64,000 nucleotides of DNA from Clostridia bacterium (GTDB lineage: Bacteria > Bacillota > Clostridia > Christensenellales > Aristaeellaceae): contig JAFROK010000034.1 in the NCBI GenBank assembly GCA_017429695.1, forward strand, positions 1-64,000, read 5' to 3'. The notes under the pieces were generated by a model, which worked only from the letters and a program-made list of their open reading frames with translations, was not told where the DNA came from and searched no databases. The position numbers were made by a program, and so were the translations under genes. Each line of letters begins with the position of its first letter. Position 1 is the stretch's first letter. Positions 56,601 to 61,800 of this stretch are shown here, in pieces.

Positions 56601-58662
56601 TGGTGGACTTCAGACCCAGAATGACATGGTCGTAAGCGTCGTAGCCGATCGCGTACTTCGGATCATCGCTGACCAGTTTTTCCATATCTGAATCACGGTC
56701 AACGCTGTTCATGATCATTAGTGGTGCATCCGCTGTAATGGTTTTATTGGTCCGGATTCCGATCCGGGCATCACTGCTCAGCGGATCAGTAATGACCAGC
56801 GTTCCGCCGTTCATTCCGAGGTTTTTATATTCAGAATTGTAGCGGTTATTATCTGTAATCTTTGTGCTGCCGCCAATCTTTAGCGTACCTTCATTATGAA
56901 TGGCATAAACATTATTAGGAGAACTGTTGTATTGATTTCCCGTAATGTAAGCATTGTTTAGCGTCAGGGTAGCGTTCGGTGAAATATGAATCACGGAAGT
57001 CCGTTCCGTAGTGTTTCCGGTAACGGATCCGCCGTTCATCGTCACATTGCCGCCTTCGGCAATATAGATAGCGGCGCCGTCACTCGTGGAATAGTTGCCC
57101 TGGATATTGACATTGTTCAGGATCAGCGTTCCGGCCACATAGAAGGCACCGCCGGCATTCAGGCTGTTGCCGCCTGTAATGATTCCGCCTTCGCCGTTAA
57201 TCGTCAGCGTCGCACCGGCAGGAATGTAGAAATGGCCACCGTTGCTCGCCTTGTTCTCGCTAAGTCCCCTGTCCAGGGTATAACCGGCCATATTGAGCTC
57301 GTATCTTCTTCCGGAAGAGAGTGTCACCATCTTATCGTTGCCGTACAGGCCTAATGTATACCCAAACAGCGTAAATGAATAATAGTCAAGCAGCTTATTG
57401 GCCATTTTGGACCATTTGTAAGTTTCAGTTTCGCCGGATGCGGCGCCCAGCAGTGCTGTTTCGCCGGAAGCGGTGGCAGGAGACTTAGTCATCCGAAGAA
57501 CGCTTCTTACGTTTCGGACAGATTCGGTCACTGCTTCCTCAATAGTGATGGTATTCGTATTGGTCTCAGATGAGGTGCCTCTTGTCGGTTCGGTGTTTTC
57601 TGTTATCGGCTGCAGGTTGGTCGGCGTCGCATAGCCGGTTCCGTCTTCCGGTATCTCCTGCAGATCGGTCGGAGTGACAAAGCCGGTTCCATCTTCGGTC
57701 ACAACCGTTCCGTCAGTTACGGGGTTGGGATCTTCCTCCGGTTTTTCTTCAGTAACCGTGCCCGTTTCGGTTTTGGATCCCGTTTGGGTTCCGGTTTTCG
57801 TTCCGGCCTGGGGCTGGGTCCCGTTGTCGGTTCCTTTGTTTGTTTCGTTCTGGGTTTCGTTGTTGGTCCCGTCGTTGGATTCGTTGTTGGTGGTCTGATC
57901 GTTGGTTTCGTCTTTGATCTCGTTATTGGTTTCGTCTTTATTTTCGTCGTTGGTTTCTTTGTCAGCTTCGTCTTTTGTTTCGTCTTTGGTTTCGTCATTG
58001 GTCCCTTGATCGGTTTCGCTGCCGGTTTTTTCCGCCGGTGCTTCCTCTGTCAGGGTCATCACTTTGACCACATCATATACGCCGGTTTCGGACAGGTTGA
58101 AAGAGATCTTGTTCTGGTCAGTATCCAGTCTGGAAGAAATGCGGGTGGCCCGGTCCTCCGGTTTCTCCCCTTCTTCTTTGCAGTTCAGCACATAAGCGGA
58201 CAGTTTGCCTTCCGGATAGGTTTCTTTCAGTTCATTGATTTCCGGGTCCGTCATTTCCACCTGAATGGTGCCGTTCAGTTCGGCGCCGGTAAAGCTGTAG
58301 AGGGTATGGCGGATCAGGGTGGTTTCACTGGCTTCGATGTTCAGTACTTTTTCTGCGTCTTCGGTAAACGTCACCTTGTTCCCGGTACGGGCAACCGACA
58401 GCTGGGCATCCTCCGCCACCACGCCGGCCTCCGCCGTCACCTTCACCTGAACGCCGTCCACGTTAGTGATCAGCATATAGGGGACCGTTTCGGCTTCGCC
58501 CTGGTCTGAAGGCGTCACATAGCCGTCGGCAGCCTGTGTGTCCTCTATGGGAAGCGTATTATCGTTTTCCGCCCATGAAGCGGGAGTAATCGGGCTGATG
58601 GCAAGCATGAAAGACAAAAGCAGCGAGAGCCTGCGTTTCCTTCTTTGCCAGATCGTTTCCAT
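34822..58662 (-). CDS. 7946-residue exported multi-repeat surface protein
   Basis: One unbroken frame of 23.8 kb. In order: signal peptide (residues 1-31); a 180-residue domain; an Asn/Glu/Thr/Lys linker (about 214-314); four super-repeats of beta-solenoid plus Listeria-Bacteroides repeat (about 414-3050); a further carbohydrate-binding-like solenoid (3050-3280); a long tract of InlB B (Flg_new) repeats with seven BIG2 domains (3290-7520); a Pro-Glu linker (about 7535-7566); a fibronectin-like domain (7580-7650); and a degenerate nucleotidase-like domain (7670-7946). No LPxTG, SLH or choline-binding anchor is seen. AAAGGAG precedes the ATG. It is the first gene of the exported-protein operon. 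The likely role is adhesion or a cell-surface scaffold. Confidence 0.85.
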   Translation of the reverse strand: METIWQRRKRRLSLLLSFMLAISPITPASWAENDNTLPIEDTQAADGYVTPSDQGEAETVPYMLITNVDGVQVKVTAEAGVVAEDAQLSVARTGNKVTFTEDAEKVLNIEASETTLIRHTLYSFTGAELNGTIQVEMTDPEINELKETYPEGKLSAYVLNCKEEGEKPEDRATRISSRLDTDQNKISFNLSETGVYDVVKVMTLTEEAPAEKTGSETDQGTNDETKDETKDEADKETNDENKDETNNEIKDETNDQTTNNESNDGTNNETQNETNKGTDNGTQPQAGTKTGTQTGSKTETGTVTEEKPEEDPNPVTDGTVVTEDGTGFVTPTDLQEIPEDGTGYATPTNLQPITENTEPTRGTSSETNTNTITIEEAVTESVRNVRSVLRMTKSPATASGETALLGAASGETETYKWSKMANKLLDYYSFTLFGYTLGLYGNDKMVTLSSGRRYELNMAGYTLDRGLSENKASNGGHFYIPAGATLTINGEGGIITGGNSLNAGGAFYVAGTLILNNVNIQGNYSTSDGAAIYIAEGGNVTMNGGSVTGNTTERTSVIHISPNATLTLNNAYITGNQYNSSPNNVYAIHNEGTLKIGGSTKITDNNRYNSEYKNLGMNGGTLVITDPLSSDARIGIRTNKTITADAPLMIMNSVDRDSDMEKLVSDDPKYAIGYDAYDHVILGLKSTIRFYCSPGGASAGTMEDVSAVCGGAYILPESGFSFGKDGFIGWKASNETQQKQPGDKIPVNSTMIDLTALYKVKYVGAKKDDTGNYKEEYCEDYTSVTEDVSTRWSDDWYVASDNITLGNRISIPENTTVNLILCNGVTLRAAKGIYVPAGSNLHIWGQQDNGGILLIDSVDRNNAGIGGNANTAGGSIYIHGGTVTATGGEGAAAIGGANGKSVSQIIISGGIVNATAGNGAAAIGGGSGAGAKVEITGGEVNATGMGAGAGIGSGAAASSGDISIKGGKVTATGGQNGGAGIGSGAFQSVGTNGSTIEISGGTVTATGNGGGAGIGGGAKANAASVRFIGGATNANSVGYGTGASEANVYMTWSDATKKEIQVTVTTYNATGVQFGAEFYDTNRSNIFYKKTYKNMTNLNGSDLKYFSKEIESWDKLQTLLKNAEADTELTLQLTMSLTATEKDTELRVLSGTKVILDLNGCDLNRNLTERTDGGHVLIVEKDAWLTIRDTSPKQDGKITGGDAIGLGGGVFVLGHLTFESGIITGNKTITGSGGGVGVNNSAEFTMTGGSITNNESYSGGAIGINDGAVVTIKGGTITGNTAGTTYGEGGAGAIYARTGCTLDISGGTIKNNVSKTINGDGVYVFPEVNLFLSGNPEIDCLYIGKSRTSYNTELQETKIQVKESLGAAASIAVNADRSPTMLSPVILSKELPSVEDGKYFHALRNEFCTGVDEQDRLVLGEKATIYFETEGGSGTMDPMYAAAGTYFTLPECTFTPPAELNFAGWTVNGDTVLKKPGDRITAVDNTTLTAHYGMPYEDENGKEQSAYIYHVVKSGDTTWTDAWYVIDGKMNFNQRIEIQGAVKLILKNGCELIVPEGIHVGSGASLTIYGQPGQTGRITAHGKTLNALIGGNQNKDKAGTLIVNGGVIDAKNTGEAVAIGGGHTGLGGTVIINRGTVDATGGYMSPGIGWRITDNSGTVTITGGTVTATGGQYAAAIGNGGSTNGGQVEISGGTITAVGGAGDEGNSTNGGAGIGGGYQGDPGMIDISGGTITAEGRNGGAGIGSGGQGFYGGTITITGGNITAKGSNGGHGIGNGVNTKYPSSVTLSWTKETRKGMRISADTYIQGIKLENYFMTLPDKGIHLPETKLSGIDGKIIVPAEGIYNWETLQDAITNAENGAELKVLADCTAEAGQTALLVKEGQDITIDLQGHSLDRNLKNKTAEKDGCILINNGSLQLVSRGKAGVLSNGRNTDHGGGIVNNGTLVMQNIDIKNCTSDRMHSKGGAIYNKSGSLTMISCYIKDCSATLAGGGIVMSKGSLYLDDCSITNCKTTEEGGYGGGIFMEGATTATLKTVSIWQCISYGNGGAMYVTGNSTVDISGESYFDQNKARYDKENKTGGNGGGFCIVNATVTMNGGGISNNEAGLSGGAVYLNQHGALELRGTLIDRNAALGTDGIGGVDVHDEYAELKISGNVRIFDNEGPNKDCDVYLIKGQKIKLPGRLGEEARIGITTQEKPTNEKPVEFTTVLTPAEHKTHFFSNDNTFIVDVKASGGAVLGYPVNVTCHYGANIGSDVTEQAVKGNEFAFPKAEDFNSNIRFKTWLLGKNDPKWIDPETTGSMVLTEDIYLTAIYSVRYVTANGSPLWMDCCFVDPKTNIWVSGGNYGHAVYGTVTIEDRISTGTDENLILCDNANLSAKNGIGVGEKQSLKIWAQEGQSGSLTAGTASHNGAAIGGSQSGFSGGVQCGTIEINGGHITAESEKYYSAAIGGGYYGNGGKITINGGNVTAKARMNGAAIGGGENGNSGNITINGGVVTATGDNYVGAAIGGGFMGSVDKITINGGTVYANNGALRGAVIGAGYCGTGGIITITGGYIRVNGKDKTANVSGIGSDSDNSSDVLKISGGDIEISKIQYKGIKSTNIILTWTDESKNTMRLKSPSYAGTVTLERPFVNADDGMDILMPGKVSSFSSINGKTLKPCDTIHIYNWKTLQAVIDGAGQGQVTAMLEADITAEADDNAIQISAKKDIILDLNGHTMDRGKYQAGQDFDGFTWWSNGNVITVATTAKLTIQDNSEGQTGRITGGACSSPGGGIRNFGELTLKSGSVTGNTSFKGAGGIYMGTNATFKMTGGSITRNVAYEGDGGAIYNNGGLVDIHGGTIRENYAGEKGGAIYNTCWLVIQGGMITENQSNGAGGGIYQCKNTRSVLGVNGMAVIRGNISDPLLKTESNAMLEAGGRIAIGEKLSSSALIGVTVETSQYPYTFTSGLKQYGGSETSFFSDDPRYLVSLNGSGEAVLGQGAVITFMSSRPVAGETMPSKTVALGATYPLPGCSFTPPEGMSFSGWLVNGSGDPVKEGSITITGDTTLTAQFANSSYEVYVGNVKVTDENKGDILKDGSAKYNPATNTLTLNNIQISAKKESGNFNPHYAGIYSKDDLIINGKNISIDTDAFGIYTGGSLTLDGADITIDVHKAEGLPGYAMPNGIKTEGACVIQDSRVTTNGGYNGIDNDESLTIRSSRVTVSCQYSPIYSSENILITGESTRVSAECPEGGYSSAIQAGDGYALTIEKPLDVTTPEGGHVDTDSGSYLVDKNESTINSAVIMKNTAVIGVTVEPEEVTVPARETVQLTAHVEPADAAHPEVTWTTSNASFATVDQTGLVKGVSQTGDGEYVTITATTVESKFKATSKVFVTAALTKYSITLIQPESGGTLGCAVESAAPGDNVQFIVTPDEGYRLKSLYYTTGGTKKGISMETYILSMPQNAIKVGAEFEKIECKYFVRFDANGGRVPEGGEGMPDMEFTSYLQKQKLSKNIYYIPGGTFTGWLGSDGKYYRDEEEVSKLTQRNDDTIIMYAQWNNPIYHITLDNKNPDIAEVTLNKTEAQYSDAIYVTVKMKQDGWHVNEASYTCNGETKPMENLYGVYAFAVPAGDVTVTMSFAANTYTVSFDPGVEEGVTGVMEDQVFVYGAAATPLYENKFQRENCQFDKWLDSETGKTYGDKEAVQNITNVIGGHVTLVAQWKSYKVTITFMNEDQEYAKITQDYGSLITPPKDPVKDKMQFDGWNPELPKRMPATDMTYTAKWKTPEYTITYDANGGTFSSNGSGMLTVTQQINTVINWETPVREGYTFLRWNATVPVLMPEKDLSFTAIWEQNEYYIFGKTNGNGAIRWEPEGPVPMGTRIDVNFIPDEYYKVKSFYYEYKTSQGRTTLSYPQINTDTDGKQSAQFTMPAGHITMHAVFEKIPPTGVKLYLDDQTEVTPDTNVTVYKGDSTVLYAVVAPAGVYQKVNWVSSDPTVAKVSPSGVVTGLERGTCTITAKSDINESISASVQITVDNHPGTEHSLTIVPAEYGNVTIQSAVTTSTKPNHYKMGDIIRFKVAPDDHCSLTTLSYEYTEPNGNRINKIIEPVAVSSELIYELIMPNTSVIVTPVFAQNSYTYTFINEGNVYAAITQRYGTAVNPPANPSRTGYTFSGWDPSVPGKMLEDKTFTAKWTPNKYTIIFDTAGGSTIPSMTLDYGAKVTSPKDPTRTGYTFKGWDTEIPDTMPANDITVHARWEINQYTITFDLKNGQPAITKTQDYNSVIVIPDDPVWEGHTFLGWIYGEIPARMPARNIRFAAQWKVNQYTVIYRSEGALYRRQTYNYGDAVTLPANPTRTGYTFTGWEWSPDSSKPETMPSHNVTANATWTPKKHTIAVNKTGNGTGTVTLNPDIGDNRKYDTGEKVTFTAVPNEKNRLTNLSYTVDGNSTVIDLNEKPYTFTIPATDAATITVNANFEQIPVTGVTLDQSIAYLTLDTANPRTLTLQATVQPKDAFNSAVTWKSTRFDGNQEVSGNDVATVDANGVVTPVGVGHTTITVSTAETWLDKEGNAQHYTASCLVIVTEPEKTSYDIETAVSGQGRVIADRTDAEPGTMVTLQVIPGEGYHLMDLYWREKQSTRSWNIPMDAPYTFEMPEADIIVHASFAIDEHALIFDPANGDNPIYVVGEYGTAVTKPADPQRTGYTFMGWDGEIPATMPAEDILFTARWKINRYTITFNANGGSAVPAITQDYGTKINPPQDPIRTGYTFLGWEPAIPATMPADDMTVKAIWRINRYTITFDTDGGTLIPAVELDYGKKIERPLDPEKTGYVFAGWVPSIPATMPDYNMTIRAMWTALEYPITSFCDMTQGTVGTSVQEAHYGETVTVTALPYGGYVMNELRIYTENETLTWNKVTGEDGEYTFVMPAAPVTVYAIFGEVTQPEYNITVIAGTGGRALVDHTEAKADSEVMLTAFPDEGYSLEEVSLTYTPEGETQQVIVVIDSLGEEGGTCVFHMPKANVVVNATFTPKQYTIRFFKDDNTPYAAITKNYNETIVATEKPADPTKEGYDFIAWNQAIPTRMPAKDLAITALWKAEQYTITFITDGGSYVAPIQVDFGNSVKDAVKDQVTIKSGFVFKGWKLVIGESLDNLPTTMPNHDIDLKAQWEDDGETEQTYTVVFNANGGKFEGGKETLSYTKIAGESFEVPQPLKPGYNWAGWDPEFSGKMPAHDVFTFAKWRPEEHTISLQTSGNGTVSLYPENTDGEIYYYGDTITIYATPDTGYEISAMTYTANGITSDISQDEKPYSFTIPAANLHEILISVVFTAIPVTGIMVIPDTVSMLPGEELMLQAVVAPEGALQTVTWTSSDANVATVDLNTGKVTAVATGECVITATTVAKNANSAELTATCTVVVEGEHNVSVASGITGGTVTVNPTSALRGKTIQVTPTPDTTEYRLTRLTYKPEGATTPTDLLAESEEPYSFLMPNADVTVDAEFTQNLYTLTFDLGYGGQVVTEQKAFGDPITPPQTDDRTGYTFLGWSDIVPATMPAKDLSFAARWEINRYTITFDTKGGSYIAPITQDYATPVNAPDQPTKEGYTFTGWDKDIPPVMPAANQTITAQWTEKATPTQYSITFNANGGTFADATGYKRITQEAGTTVTVPTEWSPSRTGYTFDGWQDVPETMPTADTTVYAKWTPVGYTITCDTTGNGSLTLVPANTGAAQYHYGDIVTIYATPNAHNKLTGLSYTYGTTTTEIDLNSEKPYTLTMPAANVTITAVFEAVVPTDIQLNRGSVTVGRGTTFTLYAIVMPEDAPQNVTWSVSGPDNLVTVNENGVVDVATGAVAGEYTIKAAVSETVYATCFVAVISPYTLTTQKTGLGDVTSTPAGKALAGETVTVNAVPDTAHDYHLDKLYYQAEGFATTTDLMANPSDDYSFTMPAANVTISAEFVQNQYTLTFDLGYKVITEQKVYGASISAPAETELVREGYTFLGWDDVILPTMPAKDVTYTARWKINQYTIIFNTDGGSYIAPITQDYGTKITAPANPQKNGNIFDGWNPAIPGTMPAENKTITAKWRPVEATQCTITFDANGGTFTPNYHDPVRTFVGITGTSVTKPNNPTKTGFTFSKWDPIPDNDLKIKETDQVFSAQWTANDYGIQKGVMTNGNNISWLPERGGPYAYQYPYQYDETITVYPEPSNGYRVTSMTYQASGYATQTDLTAESEKVYTFRMPAANVTLNATFEPIPGENVVMSRGSVTAKPGSEFQLFAYVEPREALQTLTWASSDETVATVDQNGKVTTHTEGICRITAKATGGASAYCLVAVEGAYKVNIASGLSYGSITADRPEAYPNETVRVNPKPATGYRVKTLYYAYHADGVDKQVNLVESDVEDIYSFVMPAANVTIHAEFEPREYNITIQIAKPEKGTVTTNTGNTAPYGESVTLTATPRDYHYQLSTLAYLPKGESESINLMPAPYTFSMPAKDVTVMAAFAPIPVEEVTLKLDSTQLKVGDTLGLTATVTPAAALEQNVTWQSSDTSVATVNVNLADSKNATVTALATGDVTITAMSADGVHSDTCTIKVRRNIPYVDAGGNTGSSAPCEMLTGNTTELNITGGGWYAVEGSVNIPEQLLVKGGHVNLILMDGASLTLPAGLKIENGALTIWSQSGGSGRLSAVASTAEDASDDAAAISNSGELTINGGIISVRGIGSGAGIGGSGSVTINGGHVSAYHGGTNAAGIQGSSITLNWANKNRMSVYADSYSGTVKLVKEFKSLNPYTIYPKTPDGETTDPAKLAGKMLLPCGTLVTVTYIPEYTDPAVVAHTEQAEQTGEKEYPLPENMFPVPDGMKFAGWKWQTSTDTEAQFALPGSMISVPEALTITATFGYPIVLKTTGNGTVTPSKLAGKSGEEITLIATPEKGHKLKEAPVITPEQSPRPGTNQNEYTFTMPASGVEVKSEFIPYTYTVSFDANVPDGRTAEGTMEDQTFQYGETKRLQPNGYTVEGYDFKGWQFGEKTLLDYQRVTNLTEEDNVTLTLKAIWEKSSYPINIISTHGSVTTDPNAYGTYEDTITLHITPDTGYSLNLLNWTKSGRRGLLAAILGEPIKDKDADGNYIFTMPASGVTISALFTANDYTVKFDPNAKDAEGTMEDQAFVYDAEEALNPNTFTRPGYTFEGWSTNEKGTGDNFSDGAVVKNLAESGTVTLYAQWTPIRYEIKVIAATSDKGEVRGSAWAYPATASVGDTVQMIIAPDKGYRTGWVINVNSTESPYMRPDADGIYRFTMPAGEITIGVTFLRYTYDIIFDPNGGTGEMEPVETYYSVEETLPANTFTRKGYRFLRWNLAADGTGLPFSDGDTVKNLSDIDFDEVTLYALWEPDEFTITFDTDGGNEIEPITQKYDTEITKPEDPVKTGYTFTGWVPEIPEKMPAEDMTVKAQWKINQYTISFDTDGGTPVDPITQDYDTEITPPEDPTKEGHTFNGWTPPIPTRMPGMDGTSIAQWIINQYTIHFNTDGGNEIPDITQDYGSEITAPDDPTRTGYIFEGWDQKIPEFMPVTPATGLWIRALWAAIKPAPAPEPTPEPEPTPEPEPEPTPEPEPEPTPEPEKKEGAQAEKPVLRRRGTKTIDIYTRPGEEYSIDGGKTWQDSGHFTGLKEGTTYRIIARMKETDTTLAGKPSEILYVRTYEGGGASVPVAVAAGAVVPAAQADEEISLKDMLKANSEKIQALRKQYGKDYVVLTGTFDLKQAGDAAQILENDNPAEALAALILDTEHDAVAPVFTAYSGDETALGIALTEMEAPVTAANVYYDGTDGIHEAGENVFMPYVIRTISVNGNEHKIGILGLVFRGSDAPETEGFLFAHPDNRSGSPAIEAARYLDDMKKEDCEFIIVLCTGETDINEEAKDGKKQSMSPAEILVRANNDIDLLILPAAKETAEEAETEEKMTDRKGREVHVLREGEEVTDRVCTFSEDENGKLIYTIAEGNTK
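35964..36056 (-). repeat. Pro-Glu-Thr linker repeat
   Basis: The DNA repeats a GGTTCGGGTTCGGG-type unit that encodes PEPTPEPEPEP, an extended spacer between the InlB-repeat tract and the C-terminal domains of the giant protein. Confidence 0.9.
36090..48550 (-). repeat. InlB B (Listeria-Bacteroides) repeat and BIG2 tract
   Basis: Dozens of roughly 65-75 residue units carry YTITFDTDGG, ITQDYGT, GYTFTGWDP and IPATMPA. They alternate with TYTFxMPAANVT-type beta units. Seven BIG2 (Ig-like) domains are spaced through the tract, each with VTWxSSDxxVATV followed by G.CTITA or a close variant. The unit order looks shuffled rather than strictly tandem, as expected for old duplications. Confidence 0.85.
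49500..57420 (-). repeat. Four super-repeats of beta-solenoid modules
   Basis: Each super-repeat opens with a strand that ends in LDLNGHxxDRxL, followed by a solenoid of NGGxxxITGNxA turns. Next comes one Listeria-Bacteroides repeat (GTMxxxxAxxGxxYxLPxCxFTPP), then WYVxDGxxxxxxRI and a second solenoid rich in INGGTVTATGGxGAAAIGGG. Copies begin near 57420, 55340, 53130 and 50670; the fourth lacks the second solenoid. Confidence 0.75.
57720..58020 (-). repeat. Low-complexity Asn/Glu/Thr/Lys linker
   Basis: The DNA repeats a TTGGTTTCGTC-type unit that encodes strings such as NDETKDETKDE, NNETQNETN and TGTQTGSKT. It is a flexible, highly charged spacer between the N-terminal domain and the first solenoid of the giant protein. 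Confidence 0.85.
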
Positions 58663-58804
58663 GTGCTTTCTGCTCCTTTGTTACGGATTCTTCAATCCAT
58701 GGTACAAACGGATAATTGGTTACATGTATACAGAGTAATTTTATCACATGTAAGGCGGAAAAGTCCATAAAAACATACTGAAAAGTACATATAAAACATA
58801 CGAA

Positions 58805-58834
58805 AGCAGGCCACGCGTTTCCGCGTGGCCTGCT
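58805..58834 (-). terminator. Rho-independent terminator of the LktA-like gene
   Basis: A perfect 13-base stem, AGCAGGCCACGCG (58805-58817) and its complement (58822-58834), with a TTTC loop. On the minus strand it is followed by TTTCGTATGTTTT. It lies 28 bases after the stop of the upstream adhesin gene, so the giant protein gene must have its own promoter in 58663-58804; no convincing -35/-10 pair was found there. Confidence 0.8.
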
Positions 58835-58862
58835 GACCTTGGTTTTTGTTTTTCTTTGGAGA

Positions 58863-61800
58863 TCAGGCGGCGTCTTCGCCGTCATCTCCGGCCTGGAATG
58901 TTTCATCTTCCGGAATCTGCTGCCATTCGTCATCCACCATCTGGAAGCGGGTTCCGCCGATGTCGACCGCTGAATCCTTTCCGGTCCATTCCGGCCATAC
59001 CGGCTGGCCTTCCTTGATGGTGACCTGGAGGTCGCCGCTCCGGATGCCCTCGATCCGTGTGTAGTTGCTGTCGAAGACGTCTCCGTCGAAGGTCGCGTGG
59101 TATCCGCCCAGGATGTCCACTTTGCCGTCCGTGCCGTCGCACATGATAATCGCGTGATCCGCCAGGGTGTAGACCGGCTTGTCCGCGCCTTCCAGGTACT
59201 GTCCGCGCAGGACGATCTTCATGGCACTCGGCATTTCCATCTTGCGGCCGGCCAGCACGTCGGTCCAGCACTTCACCAGGCTCTGCTCGCCATCCGGGGT
59301 GTCGAAGAAGATCACGTTGTACTTCTCTTCGCCCATCCGGTCAGACTTGCTGTCGCGGTATAAATACAGGGAGGTATCCACGCCGAACTCTTCGGTTTCG
59401 GCCATCCGCTTGCTGGTCCGGCAAGCGTCAATTTCGTCGGTTTCTTCGTTATACACCAGGCAGATCAGCGGCTGATCCGGATCCTCCGCGGTTTCAGGCC
59501 AGTTACCGATCCAGAACATCCTGATACCGGGTACCGGTTCGCCCGATTCGTCCTCCAGCAGCGTTTCAATGATCTCGCCTACCGGCAGGTCGTTGCCTTC
59601 CAGGGCGAAGTCGTTCACTTCCTGAGTATCTGCCATCAGCGTACGGATATATCCGCTCTGCAGGCTGTCCAGCAGCCATTTGCCGGATACTTCGTTCAGG
59701 TACAGCTCGTAATCCGCGTTGGACGGCAGCGTCAGCACGCCGGTGTTCAGATCCAGCGATCCGGTGCTGCCCACGGGGATGACGGGGTTGTTGATGGCAT
59801 TCGCCGTCAGGGCTGTCAGGATTTCGATGTCCAGGTTCCGTCCGTCGCCGAACAGGTCGCCTTCAAGCACATCCACCGCGTACTGCAGGGCGCCCGATCC
59901 GTTGGTGTACAGGCGTGCGGCGTTGGGCATCAGGTAGGTGTTCAGGAAGGTCTCGCTGTTGGTCCACAGGCGGTAAGACTTCACCTTATTCGGGTTCAGG
60001 GTCACGTCCTTCATCAGCATGGACTTGAGCTCCAGCACGAAGAGCCTGCCGGCTTCGTTGTAATCTTCTTCGCCATAGCGGGCCTTGGTAATGCTGCCGG
60101 CGTTGGAGACCGAGCGGGCGATTTCGCCGATCGGACTCAGGGCCTTCTTGAAGGCGTCTTCATACCGCTTGTCAATGCCTTCCTGGACGGTCCGGTCGAT
60201 GTCGTATTCGGTGCCCGTTCCGCAGAAGTCGCAGCGGTTGGCGACGTACCACTTAATGATGGAGATCTCATTCGCCTTCGTCAGGGAGATGCCCAGAATC
60301 TCAATGCGCTTGTAGTCGGTCTCGCAGTCCTGGTTGATGGAGTTCTTCGGACTGACTGTCTCATGAACCACCTTGCCGCCGTTGTGTGTGGTGAATTTCA
60401 CGTTCGCGGTGTTGTAGGAGCGGATCTGGTTGATCATCTGTCCGGTGATCCGTGAATCCGGCTGGACCTTACCGAGCGCAGCCATCAGCTTGGTGTAGGA
60501 CCGGGAGACGATGTGCGCCTTCTTGCTGGCGTCTCCGCTCTTCAGGGTACCGCCGTTGTCGGCGTAGATGTAGATGTTGTTGCCTTCCAGGTCAGCGTCG
60601 TCAATCCATACGCCGTTCAGCAGGTCGGCCGCGTTCCAGGCATTGGCGTTGGAGACGCCGGCGCCACCCGCGCCGATGGAGGAAGCGTACGCGTAGACCG
60701 CCATATACTCATTGGAGGCATTGACAGTCAGGTTACCGGCCACGGACTTGACGCTTGTCCGGGCGCGGGTTGCGGTGCCCTTGCCAGCATCCGGATCCTT
60801 GTTGATCTCGACGATCGCCTGGAACTTCAGGGTGTTCTTCGCCACGGTGTTGGGCATCGGAATACCCGCTGCAGCGTCAACTGTCGCCTTGGTCACAATA
60901 CCGGCGTTGTACTCGTTGGCATCATTGTGACTGGTCGCCCGGGAATCGAGCAGCAGGTCGCCCTGGGACTCGATCTTCGCCAGTTTGTCAATCAGCACTT
61001 CGGTGTAGGTCTTCACGTTCGCGTAAGCCTTGGCGTCGCCCAGTGCGACGAGACCGCCGCTGGATACGGTTGCTTCGGTATGGATGTTATCGCCCATACC
61101 GGAGGAAGCGAGGATCGTCAGGGTATTGCCTTCTCCGTCCGTATGGATGGAGGCGCCTTCACCGACGTTGACGCGGGCCACGCGGTAGATGTTGTTCTCT
61201 GCCTTCGCGGCGGAACCTTCGACAACGCTGCCGCCGGTCATCTTGGTGGAGGCGTGCGCCAGGGTGCGCTGCGCGGTTTCGATCTTAATGTTACCGTTCG
61301 CGCTCACTTCGGATCCGCCGCCGAAGTCAATGTTGTTCTCCTGGTCGATGCTGTTCTTACCCATCATGGTGTTGAAGTTCATCGTCAGGGAGTAGTTGGA
61401 GGTATCCACCTTGGAGGTTGCCTGCGGCGCATCGTTGCTGGTGATGTTGATGTCGCCGCCCGTCGCCCGCAGTCTCGCGTCGCGGCCGACACTGATCAGG
61501 GTGTTATAGAAGGACTCGGTCGGCGTGCTCGTCTTCTTAACGGAAGCCAGGCCGTAGTTCGTGCCCTGGTCAAGCCATGCAACGGCGCTGCCGGAGTTGT
61601 TCGTCGTGATATCGATGGACTTCGCTGTCAGGGAATTGCCCTTGCCGATCACGATCGACACCGTCTGCCGGTCTTTCCGTTCACCGACCCTGGCCGTGAC
61701 GTTGGAGGAGCTGGTATCCACGATGGACAGCTTGCCGGGCGTAGCGCCGCGGGCATCCGCAATTGTGCTGGTCTCCGCCTTCAGGGTCGCCTTGCCGCTG

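Noticed and set aside
34822-58662. LPxTG sortase signal or SLH anchor in the giant protein
   Set aside because: The C-terminus ends in the nucleotidase-like domain with no hydrophobic tail; no LPxTG or SLH motif was found.
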